From NCBI RefSeq assembly GCF_006715005.1, contig NZ_VFMJ01000001.1, positions 2,666,001 through 2,730,000 on the forward strand: 64,000 bases of DNA. The letters run 5' to 3'. The number at the start of each line of letters is the position of its first letter. Positions within the stretch are counted from its first letter, which is position 1. This stretch comes from Serratia marcescens. GTDB taxonomy: Bacteria > Pseudomonadota > Gammaproteobacteria > Enterobacterales > Enterobacteriaceae. Of the stretch, positions 56,372 through 64,000 are shown piece by piece. The position numbers and the translations under genes were made by a program. The notes under the pieces were generated by a model, which was not told where the DNA came from, did no database searches, and was given only the letters and a program-made list of their open reading frames with translations.

Positions 56372-57505
56372 CTACACCGTCAACACGACGCAGCTGTCAG
56401 TTTCCCAGCACAGACGCACTTCATCGCCCCAGGTGGGCATCCCCTTGCGGAAGCGGTGGCCGTTTTGCAGCTGGGCGCTGATAATCTGCCCGCTGTGCAG
56501 CTTCACGTGGTAAATCGACAGATCGCCCAGGTAGGCAATGTGCGCCACTTCCCCTACCGCGAAGTTGCAACCGTCTTCCGGTACCTGTTCGCACAGCAGG
56601 ATCTTTTCCGGCCGCAGCGCCACCTGGATCGGTACGCCATCCACCACCGAGGCGTCCGGATCGACCTTGATCGCATGGCGCAATCCGGGGCTTTGCAGGA
56701 TCAGCGCGTCGTCGTGCCGCGCCTGCAATACGCAGTCGAAGACGTTGACCGAACCGATAAATTCGGCGCTGAAGCGGCTGTTCGGATGCTCGTAGATCTC
56801 TTCCGGCTCGCCGATCTGCACGAATTTGCCGCGGTTCATGATAGCGATACGCCCCGCCATGGTCATCGCCTCTTCCTGATCGTGCGTCACCATCACGCAG
56901 GTCACGCCGACGCGCTCGAGAATATCGGTCACTTCCAGCTGCATGCGATCGCGCAGCTTCTTGTCCAGCGCGCCCATCGGCTCATCCAGCAGCAGTAGCT
57001 TCGGCCGCTTGGCCAGGCTGCGCGCCAGCGCCACCCGCTGCCGCTGGCCGCCGGAAAGCTGGTGCGGCTTGCGCCTGGCGTACTCCTGCATGTGCACCAG
57101 CGCCAGCATTTCCGCCACCCGTTCGGCGATTTCCGCCCGCGGCATTTTGTCCTGCTTCAGGCCGAAGGCGATGTTCTGCTCTACCGTCATGTGCGGGAAC
57201 AGCGCGTAAGACTGAAACATCATGTTGATCGGCCGCTGGTACGGCGGCACGTGCGACATATCCTGCCCATCGAGCACGATCTGCCCTTCCGACGGCTGTT
57301 CGAAACCGGCCAGCATGCGCAGCAAGGTGGACTTGCCGCAGCCGGACGGGCCGAGCAGCGCAAAGATTTCGCCCTTATAGATGGTAAGGCTGACGTCTTC
57401 GACCGCGTTCTGCCCGTCGAAGGTTTTGGTGAGGTTACGGATTTCCAGCAGAGGGGTGAAAACCTTCTGCGACTTGGCTTGAGGGCGAGGGATAGCGTCG
57501 TTCAA
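56372..57505 (-). CDS. potG: Putrescine ABC transporter ATPase PotG
   Basis: PotG powers putrescine uptake. The 377-residue protein begins at TTG 57505 with [14 protein letters not shown] as in E. coli, with no better start. Walker [10 protein letters not shown] is at 52-60, the signature is [15 protein letters not shown] and Walker B LLLLDEP. The C-terminal TOBE-type domain ends [19 protein letters not shown]. It is 120 bases after potF, and three hairpins in that gap may hold back transcription or stabilise the potF mRNA. Confidence 0.96.
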   Translation of the reverse strand: MNDAIPRPQAKSQKVFTPLLEIRNLTKTFDGQNAVEDVSLTIYKGEIFALLGPSGCGKSTLLRMLAGFEQPSEGQIVLDGQDMSHVPPYQRPINMMFQSYALFPHMTVEQNIAFGLKQDKMPRAEIAERVAEMLALVHMQEYARRKPHQLSGGQRQRVALARSLAKRPKLLLLDEPMGALDKKLRDRMQLEVTDILERVGVTCVMVTHDQEEAMTMAGRIAIMNRGKFVQIGEPEEIYEHPNSRFSAEFIGSVNVFDCVLQARHDDALILQSPGLRHAIKVDPDASVVDGVPIQVALRPEKILLCEQVPEDGCNFAVGEVAHIAYLGDLSIYHVKLHSGQIISAQLQNGHRFRKGMPTWGDEVRLCWETDSCVVLTV

Positions 57506-57538
57506 TCGGGGTGCTCTCCGGCGTAAAGCGGCACAAAA

Positions 57539-57620
57539 CCACGGCTAGCGCCGTGGCCCAAAACGGCAATGCAGGCGGGGCACCCGCCTGCCGGTTTACC
57601 GACGATAGGGGACTATCCCC
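57539..57620 (-). other. Three consecutive hairpins between potF and potG
   Basis: CCACGGC/GCCGTGG (57539-57556), GCAGGCGGG/CCCGCCTGC (57571-57591) and GGGGA-TAG-TCCCC read on the minus strand (57608-57620) occupy most of the potF-potG gap. None has a strong T-run. Such structures after a binding-protein gene often protect its 3' end and lower downstream expression. Confidence 0.6.
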
Positions 57621-57625
57621 CATCA

Positions 57626-58735
57626 TCACTTCCCGCTTTTAACTTTAGTCCATGCGCGGGTAATGACACGGTCCAGCTTCGGCGACTGCACGTTGAGCGT
57701 GAACAGCTTGGCGCGAATATCGGCCGGCGGATAGACGTTCGGGTTATCGCGCACCTCGGCGTTCACCAACGGCGTAGCGTCCTTCACCGCATTGGCGTAG
57801 TAAACGTGATTGCTGATGTCCGCCATCACGTCCGGCTTCAGCAGGAAGTTCAGGAACTGGTAGGCGGCGTCCTTGTTCTTGGCATCTGCCGGCATGGCGA
57901 ACATGTCGAAGTAGGTCAGTGCCCCTTCTTTCGGGATCGCATAGGCCACGTTCACGCCGTTCTTCGCCTCTTTGGCGCGATTGGCCGCCTGCATCACGTC
58001 GCCGGACCAGCCGATCGCTACGCAGATGTCACCGTTCGCCAGATCGTTGATGTATTGGGAAGAGTGGAAATAGCGGATATTCGGCCGCAGCTTCAACAGC
58101 AGATCGTTGGCCGCGCCGGTATAATCCGCCGCGTTGGTGCTGTTGGGGTCTTTACCCAGGTAATGCAGCACGGTGGCGTAGACTTCGCTTGGCGCATCAA
58201 GGAAGGAAACACCGCAACTTTTCAGCTTCTCGAGGTTTTCCGGCTTGAAGATCAGATCCCAGCTGTTGACCGGCGCGTCTTTGCCCAGCGCCGCCTTCAC
58301 CTTGTCGACGTTATAGCCAATGCCGGTGGTCACCATCATGTAAGGGATGCCGTATTTGTTGTCCTTGTCGTTATGCGCCACCAGCTTCAGCATCTCGGGA
58401 TCGAGATTTTTGTAATTGGGGATTTTGCTCTTGTCGAGCGGTTCGAAGATGCCGGCCTGCGACTGGCGCTCGAGGAAGTTGGACGAAGGAACCACCAAAT
58501 CGTAACCGGTGCTGCCCGCCATCAGTTTGCCTTCCAACACTTCGTTGGAGTCAAAGACGTCGTACACCACTTTGATACCGGTTTCTTTCTGGAATTTGGC
58601 CAGGGTATCCGGCGCGATATAGTCGGACCAGTTATACACGTGCAGCGTTTTATCTTCGGCTGACGCCGTGACGGACGCGGCCATCAGCAGGCCGGCAACC
58701 ACACCCGATAACCACTTTTTACGTTGGGTGACCAT
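57626..58735 (-). CDS. potF: Putrescine-binding protein PotF
   Basis: PotF is the periplasmic putrescine receptor. The 369-residue precursor has a 26-residue signal peptide ending TASA before EDKTLHVYNW. Family landmarks are NWSDYIAPDTLAKFQKETGIKVVYDVFDSNEVLE, VPSSNFLERQ and the ligand-region WSGDVMQAANRAKEA. It is first in potFGHI. GGAGG precedes ATG 58735, and the upstream region has a -10-like TATGAT overlapped closely by a perfect inverted repeat. Confidence 0.96.
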   Translation of the reverse strand: MVTQRKKWLSGVVAGLLMAASVTASAEDKTLHVYNWSDYIAPDTLAKFQKETGIKVVYDVFDSNEVLEGKLMAGSTGYDLVVPSSNFLERQSQAGIFEPLDKSKIPNYKNLDPEMLKLVAHNDKDNKYGIPYMMVTTGIGYNVDKVKAALGKDAPVNSWDLIFKPENLEKLKSCGVSFLDAPSEVYATVLHYLGKDPNSTNAADYTGAANDLLLKLRPNIRYFHSSQYINDLANGDICVAIGWSGDVMQAANRAKEAKNGVNVAYAIPKEGALTYFDMFAMPADAKNKDAAYQFLNFLLKPDVMADISNHVYYANAVKDATPLVNAEVRDNPNVYPPADIRAKLFTLNVQSPKLDRVITRAWTKVKSGK

Positions 58736-59141
58736 CCGTAACTTCCTCCAAAACAGGGTGAATCATAGAATTGAACTTGTATCTGCAGCGATACAAAACC
58801 TTTCCTGATTGAGCGCAATCGTTGCAACCGCGAACTGAATGGCTATGCATATGATTGCATGCGCCTTTTCTCACTGCCCTGCTCGCGTGGTCACAAGGGA
58901 AATCGCAAGCCCTTTGCAGAATCAGCAGCATAGCCGCTGCCACCGCAACCCGCCAGCCCCCAGGGTAAAAAACGCCTTTTATCGATTTTTTATGCAGTTT
59001 TTCTCTATGTGATACGCCATTAACGGCACAAAAGGCGAGAAAGATCGGGCGGCCAAGGCCAAAATGCAGAATATTTTATTGCGGAGGGGAATAACGGCAG
59101 CATGCCGCCGGAGCGACGGCATGCTTAAGGTACAGCGAGGA
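58736..59141. promoter_or_regulatory. potF-ybjN intergenic region
   Basis: No gene is seen in these 406 bases. On the potF strand a -10-like TATGAT lies at 58762-58767. A perfect inverted repeat TTGTATC-N6-GATACAA occupies 58777-58796, where the -35 would fall. Near ybjN, AGCATGCCG and CGGCATGCT (59099-59125) form a nine-base hairpin that may end ybjN transcription. The middle, 58960-59060, is AT-rich and unstructured. Confidence 0.5.
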
Positions 59142-59621
59142 TCAGTGCAGCATCGGCTGACGCGCGGCGCCAGCGGGGATCTCTTCTTCGTCCCCCATAA
59201 ACAGCAGATCGTTCGCCCGCGCCTCGAGGATCACCATCGAGACCTGCTCTTCACCCTGCTGCATGAAGTGGGTGAACTGCTCGTAGGTGATGCCGACCGC
59301 CACGCTCAACGACTGGCAGACGATCAGCTTCGGCAGGTTGTCGTCCTGAATGTCGACAAAGGCTTTGATGGTCAGCGAACTGGCGTTGATTTGGCTCAGG
59401 TCCGCCACCAGCGGGATCAGGGCGGTCGGCTTCACCTCGGCCAGCGCGGAGAACAGGATGACGTTGTCCACCAGATCTATCTTGGCGTCGAACACGCCGT
59501 CGAAGTTCTGCATGTGCGGCAGGTGCAGCGCCTGGCAGGAATCGCACTCAAAGAAAGAAATGCCCGACTGATCCAGCCAGCGCCGCAACAGCGCCAAATC
59601 GGGGACAATGAGTGAATCCAT
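59142..59621 (-). CDS. ybjN: YbjN family protein
   Basis: This 159-residue cytoplasmic protein matches E. coli YbjN, whose overproduction affects motility, biofilm and stress genes; it has a type III secretion chaperone-like fold. Landmarks are FFECDSCQALHLPHMQNFDGVFDAKIDLVDN near residues 23-53 and the EEQVSMVILEARAN helix. ATG 59621 is chosen by homology; an in-frame start at 59645 adds eight residues. It lies between rimK and potF in the E. coli order. Confidence 0.92.
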   Translation of the reverse strand: MDSLIVPDLALLRRWLDQSGISFFECDSCQALHLPHMQNFDGVFDAKIDLVDNVILFSALAEVKPTALIPLVADLSQINASSLTIKAFVDIQDDNLPKLIVCQSLSVAVGITYEQFTHFMQQGEEQVSMVILEARANDLLFMGDEEEIPAGAARQPMLH

Positions 59622-59757
59622 AATAACCAGCCTCACAATATTCAATACGCGAAAAGGCGCATAGCTTACGGAATATTCACCCGATACGCCACGATCAATG
59701 CGGCTTAATTCACTAATTAAGATATTGCTCGGCGGGAAAAGCGCGCCGACCGCTCCG

Positions 59758-60660
<903 letters not shown>

Positions 60661-60714
60661 TCGTCACTCCAAAAGCCAACGCCTGCCCGGCAGGCGGGTT
60701 AGCGGCCGCGGCAC

Positions 60715-61017
60715 TCAGGCGCGCGGATCGCTGTCCTGATTATCTTTCGATTGCGGTTTACGGCGATCGTTTTCCGGCGGCAACCCACCGCGCATCAGCG
60801 GCCCAAACCCCTGCACCACGCGCCATACCAGAAACGCCGCCGCCGGCACCATCAGCGCCACGCCGAGGAAAATCATGCCGACCGCCGCCTGCTGCGACGC
60901 CAGCCAGCCCGGCAGCTGCAGGTGGCCATGAATGCTGAGGTAGGCCAGCACCAACATCACGATGCCCAGCCCTTCCAACACCAGCACCGGACGCGGTAAG
61001 TCTCCGAATGAACGCAT
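60715..61017 (-). CDS. ybjC: DUF1418 membrane protein YbjC
   Basis: This 100-residue protein has two hydrophobic spans (about 9-30 and 40-66) and a charged C-terminal tail ENDRRKPQSKDNQDS. It corresponds to E. coli YbjC (95 aa), sharing the MRAIG/MRSFG start, VLxLE near residue 11 and MIFLGVxLMxPAA in the second span. ATG 61017 is used; an upstream start at 61044 adds a lysine-rich stretch. It is divergent from grxA, as in E. coli. Function is unknown. Confidence 0.85.
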   Translation of the reverse strand: MRSFGDLPRPVLVLEGLGIVMLVLAYLSIHGHLQLPGWLASQQAAVGMIFLGVALMVPAAAFLVWRVVQGFGPLMRGGLPPENDRRKPQSKDNQDSDPRA

Positions 61018-61249
61018 ATTTTTCTTCTCCAGAAGGTCTGCCACCAGTGTAGTGAATTCCCGTCAACGGCGACAGCCCCGGTGGACTAATTGGTTACATG
61101 AATCAGATTAACAGGTAATTCCTGCTTTTTTTTCATGGCCTCAACGGGCATAGTAGGCGCCATCTGATGCGGGTAATGACTTTTTCGGTGACGGGATGTC
61201 GTTGCGATCGCGAATAATTTATTGAAAAATCCAATCTAAGGAGCGTTGC

Positions 61250-61513
61250 ATGTTTGCAGTAATCTTCGGGCGTCCTGGCTGTCCTTATTGTGTCCGCGCT
61301 AAAGAGCTGGCGGAAAAACTGACTGAAGAACGCGACGATTTCAACTTCCGTTACGTTGACATCCACGCGGAAGGCATCACTAAGGCCGATCTGGAAAAAA
61401 CCGTCGGCAAACCGGTTGAAACCGTGCCGCAGATCTTCCTGGATGAGAAGCACATCGGCGGTTGCACCGATTTCGAAGCTTACGCCAAAGAACACCTGAA
61501 CCTGTTCCAGTAA
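61250..61513 (+). CDS. grxA: Glutaredoxin 1
   Basis: GrxA uses glutathione to reduce ribonucleotide reductase, PAPS reductase and OxyR. The 87-residue protein has the active site GCPYC with Cys11 and Cys14, the cis-proline region TVPQIFLD and the GGCTDF glutathione-binding motif. AAGGAG precedes ATG 61250. E. coli grxA is activated by OxyR, but I could not find a convincing ATAG-CTAT repeat in the 232-base upstream gap. Confidence 0.96.
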   Translation: MFAVIFGRPGCPYCVRAKELAEKLTEERDDFNFRYVDIHAEGITKADLEKTVGKPVETVPQIFLDEKHIGGCTDFEAYAKEHLNLFQ

Positions 61514-61532
61514 GTTTTTGAACGACAAAGAC

Positions 61533-61560
61533 AAAAAAGGCGCTTAACGCGCCTTTTTTT
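61533..61560. terminator. Bidirectional terminator between grxA and ybjM
   Basis: AAAAAAGGCGC and GCGCCTTTTTT pair over eleven bases around TTAAC. It overlaps the ybjM stop codon by two bases. Confidence 0.92.
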
Positions 61561-61939
61561 ATTGCCGGTGCAGTTGCTGCAGCGTCTGCAACAGGCCGAG
61601 GGCGAACAGCATCAGCATCGCGCCGAACACGCACCAGAACACCGCGCTGGTGGCATAAGCCAGCTCCTGCCAGAACGAAGAGGACGGCGTCAGCCAGAAG
61701 TGGCGGATCAGCAGGCACAGCGGTAGCGCATACAGCGCACCCAGCAACGGGCAAAGCAGCCGCTTGCGGCTCGACAGATAGCTGGCTATCGCACCGGGGA
61801 TGACGAACAGCAGCAGGCCGGTTTCACCGTGGTGCTCATGATCCGTGCTACCGAACAGGCCGGTTTGCTGGCCGAGAAACACCAGGCTGAACAACAGAAA
61901 ACAGCTGAGAATGCCCAGCCAATATCTATAACTCGTCAT
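61559..61939 (-). CDS. ybjM: Inner-membrane protein YbjM
   Basis: This 126-residue protein has four hydrophobic spans and matches E. coli YbjM in GLLLFVIPGAIASYLSSRKR, SFWQELAYATSAVFWCVFGAM and overall length. ATG 61939 is chosen; an in-frame extension to 62029 lacks family support. It converges on grxA and diverges from ybjL over 294 bases, the same arrangement as in E. coli. Function is unknown. Confidence 0.87.
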   Translation of the reverse strand: MTSYRYWLGILSCFLLFSLVFLGQQTGLFGSTDHEHHGETGLLLFVIPGAIASYLSSRKRLLCPLLGALYALPLCLLIRHFWLTPSSSFWQELAYATSAVFWCVFGAMLMLFALGLLQTLQQLHRQ

Positions 61940-62233
61940 GCGAATTCTCCCCCGCCCAATTACTGCATCAATAGAAATCAGTCCGATCACCCGTGCGGTG
62001 ACGCTGAACCGAATTTTTTCCTTGGTCAAAAGAGAGTTAAATGCGCACGGCGGCGCAGGAAATCAGCTTTCTGTGCTGGCTGTCATCGGTCATAGCGTCT
62101 AGAATGAACGCCGCCGAACGATGGTTCGCTTCGCCTTACGCTGGTGGTGATTTATGACGTCGTTTTAAGGCTGAATTTATCTCTTATAGTTATCTATATC
62201 AAGCACTTACTGGTAAACAATAAGTTATCCTCC

Positions 62234-63922
62234 GTGAACATAAACGTCGCTAGTTTGTTAAACGGTAACTACATTCTGTTACTGTTCGTGGTACTCGCAC
62301 TGGGGCTGTGCCTCGGTAAACTCCGTCTGGGCTCCGTCCAACTCGGTAATTCCATTGGCGTTTTGGTGGTTTCGCTGCTGCTCGGCCAGCAACACTTCGC
62401 CATTAACACCGAGGCGCTGAATCTCGGCTTTATGCTGTTTATTTTCTGCGTCGGCGTGGAAGCCGGACCCAACTTTTTCTCGATTTTCTTCCGCGACGGT
62501 AAAAATTACCTGATGCTGGCGCTGGTGATGGTCGGCTCGGCGATGGTGCTCGCCATCGGTCTCGGCAAGCTGTTCCACTGGGACATCGGCCTGACCGCCG
62601 GCATGCTGGCCGGCTCGATGACCTCGACACCGGTGCTGGTGGGCGCCGGCGACACGCTGCGTAACACCATCGTCAACGGCCCGGCGCTGCTGGCGGCTCA
62701 GGATCATCTGAGCCTCGGCTACGCCCTCACCTACCTGATCGGTCTGGTCAGCCTGATCTTCGGCGCGCGCTACCTGCCGAAGCTGCAGCACCAGGACCTG
62801 TCCACCTCTGCCCAGCAGATCGCCCGCGAACGCGGCCTGGACACCGACAGCCAGCGCAAGGTCTACCTGCCGGTGATCCGCGCCTACCGCGTCGGCCCCG
62901 AGCTGGTGGCCTGGGCCGACGGCAAAAACCTGCGTGAACTGGGCATCTACCGTCAAACCGGCTGTTACATCGAACGCATCCGCCGCAACGGCATTCTGGC
63001 CAACCCGGACGGTGACGCGGTGCTGCAGGTGGGCGACGAGATCTCGCTGGTCGGCTATCCGGACGCCCACGCGCGGCTGGACCCGAGCTTCCGCAACGGC
63101 AAGGAAGTGTTCGATCGCGATCTGCTCGACATGCGCATCGTCACCGAAGAGATCGTGGTGAAGAACAGCAACGCGGTGAACAAACGCCTGAGCCAGCTGA
63201 AGCTGACCGACCACGGCTGCTTCCTCAACCGCGTGATCCGCAGCCAGATCGAAATGCCGATCGACGACAGCATCGTGCTCAACAAGGGCGACGTGCTGCA
63301 GGTGAGCGGCGACGCACGCCGGGTGAAGAGCGTGGCGGAGAAGATTGGCTTTATCTCGATCCACAGCCAGGTGACCGACCTGCTGGCATTCTGCGCCTTC
63401 TTCATCATCGGCCTGCTGATCGGCCAGATCACCATTCAGTTCAGCAACTTCTCGTTCGGCATCGGTAACGCCGCCGGCCTGCTGATGTCCGGCATCATGC
63501 TCGGCTTCCTGCGCGCCAACCACCCGACCTTCGGCTACATTCCGCAGGGCGCGCTGAACATGGTGAAAGAATTCGGCCTGATGGTGTTTATGGCAGGCGT
63601 GGGCCTGAGCGCCGGCGCCGGCATTGGCCACAGCCTGGGTGCGGTCGGCGGCCAGATGCTGATCGCCGGGCTTATCGTCAGCCTGGTGCCGGTGGTTATC
63701 TGCTTCCTGTTCGGCGCCTATGTGCTGCGCATGAACCGCGCCCTGCTGTTCGGCGCCATCATGGGCGCCCGCACCTGCGCGCCGGCGATGGAGATCATCA
63801 GCGATACCGCGCGCAGCAACATCCCGGCGCTGGGTTACGCCGGCACCTACGCCATCGCTAACGTGCTGTTAACGCTGGCGGGTTCACTCATCGTGGTGCT
63901 ATGGCCGGGCATACTCGGCTGA
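62234..63922 (+). CDS. ybjL: AAE-family transporter YbjL
   Basis: YbjL belongs to the aspartate:alanine exchanger family; its substrate in enteric bacteria is not established. GTG 62234 gives 562 residues beginning [20 protein letters not shown], matching E. coli (561 aa); the ATG at 62144 would add 30 unsupported residues. About five spans lie in each half. Two RCK_C (TrkA-C) domains lie between about 205 and 375, with [15 protein letters not shown] and [14 protein letters not shown]. The C-terminal AAE motif [14 protein letters not shown] is intact. Residues around 150-165 ([15 protein letters not shown]) differ from E. coli. Confidence 0.93.
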   Translation: MNINVASLLNGNYILLLFVVLALGLCLGKLRLGSVQLGNSIGVLVVSLLLGQQHFAINTEALNLGFMLFIFCVGVEAGPNFFSIFFRDGKNYLMLALVMVGSAMVLAIGLGKLFHWDIGLTAGMLAGSMTSTPVLVGAGDTLRNTIVNGPALLAAQDHLSLGYALTYLIGLVSLIFGARYLPKLQHQDLSTSAQQIARERGLDTDSQRKVYLPVIRAYRVGPELVAWADGKNLRELGIYRQTGCYIERIRRNGILANPDGDAVLQVGDEISLVGYPDAHARLDPSFRNGKEVFDRDLLDMRIVTEEIVVKNSNAVNKRLSQLKLTDHGCFLNRVIRSQIEMPIDDSIVLNKGDVLQVSGDARRVKSVAEKIGFISIHSQVTDLLAFCAFFIIGLLIGQITIQFSNFSFGIGNAAGLLMSGIMLGFLRANHPTFGYIPQGALNMVKEFGLMVFMAGVGLSAGAGIGHSLGAVGGQMLIAGLIVSLVPVVICFLFGAYVLRMNRALLFGAIMGARTCAPAMEIISDTARSNIPALGYAGTYAIANVLLTLAGSLIVVLWPGILG

Positions 63923-63950
63923 TCGATTAGCGGGAGAGATGGATCGGCGA

Positions 63951-63977
63951 TAAAAATATTTTGATTTTTTTGTCGCC
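63951..63977 (+). terminator. Possible terminator after ybjL
   Basis: GGCGA and TCGCC enclose AAAAAT/ATTTTT pairs. The T-run lies inside the stem and not after it, so this is only a possible terminator. Confidence 0.35.
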
Positions 63978-63982
63978 GGCCA

Positions 63983-64000
63983 GAACTTTCGTTGGGGGCC
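63983..64000 (+). promoter_or_regulatory. Candidate sigma-E -35 at the right edge
   Basis: GAACTT at 63983-63988 matches the core of the sigma-E -35 (GGAACTT). In E. coli the sigma-E-dependent small RNA gene rybB lies just downstream of ybjL in this orientation. The -10 and any RNA would lie beyond the window, so this is inference from synteny and one hexamer. Confidence 0.35.

Noticed and set aside
61018-61249. OxyR site upstream of grxA
   Set aside because: I could not align the ATAG/CTAT spaced repeats convincingly.

Overview
The window is a continuous stretch of enterobacterial chromosome. Protein sequences and gene order match the 19-20 minute region of Escherichia coli K-12 in inverted orientation, but the DNA is much more GC-rich and codon usage strongly favours G or C in third positions. 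With the small gene gains and losses described below, this points to Serratia, most likely the S. marcescens group. The genus call is inference; no rRNA or other species marker is present. Almost every gene is a full-length housekeeping or core metabolic gene. I see no prophage, insertion sequence, CRISPR array, tRNA or rRNA.

Layout. 1-7267: the start of ansB (cut by the left edge), ycaO, then the anaerobic pyruvate-formate module focA-pflB-pflA, with an FNR/IHF-type control region ahead of focA. 7317-10342: ycaD, a small DUF1801 gene and serS. 10452-18489: rarA, lolA, ftsK and lrp on the minus strand, diverging from trxB. 18565-20163: a LysR regulator and a GstA-like transferase lying between trxB and cydD. 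20339-28337: cydDC, aat, infA, clpA-clpS and cspD, with a strongly structured non-coding element where E. coli carries tRNA gene serW. 28425-35392: macAB, ybjX, ybjD and lysO. 35573-41293: the nitrosative-stress pair hcp-hcr, poxB and ltaE. 41323-48055: a DUF1294 membrane protein, ybjT, ybjS, amiD, a DUF3300 lipoprotein, ybjQ and ybjP. 48319-52138: the arginine uptake genes artPIQM and artJ, with paired ARG boxes. 52200-52765: a toxin-antitoxin pair with its own operator. 52762-63922: rlmC, ybjO, the putrescine transporter potFGHI, ybjN, rimK, ybjC, grxA, ybjM and ybjL.

How the genes work together. Several modules serve anaerobic or redox life: FocA, PflB and PflA make and export formate; CydDC exports thiols for cytochrome bd assembly; TrxB and GrxA keep thiols reduced; Hcp and Hcr handle NO-related stress; PoxB gives an aerobic stationary-phase route from pyruvate to acetate. 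Nitrogen and cation uptake and export are covered by ArtPIQM/ArtJ, PotFGHI and LysO, with Lrp as a global amino-acid regulator. Protein quality control (ClpA/ClpS/Aat, the N-end rule), translation (InfA, SerS, RimK, YcaO, RlmC), and chromosome handling (FtsK, RarA, CspD) make up most of the rest.

I do not see a convincing new multi-gene system. The best leads are the structured element at 24959-25050, the toxin-antitoxin insertion at 52200-52765, the palindrome around a -10 box between pflB and pflA, and the DUF3300 lipoprotein.
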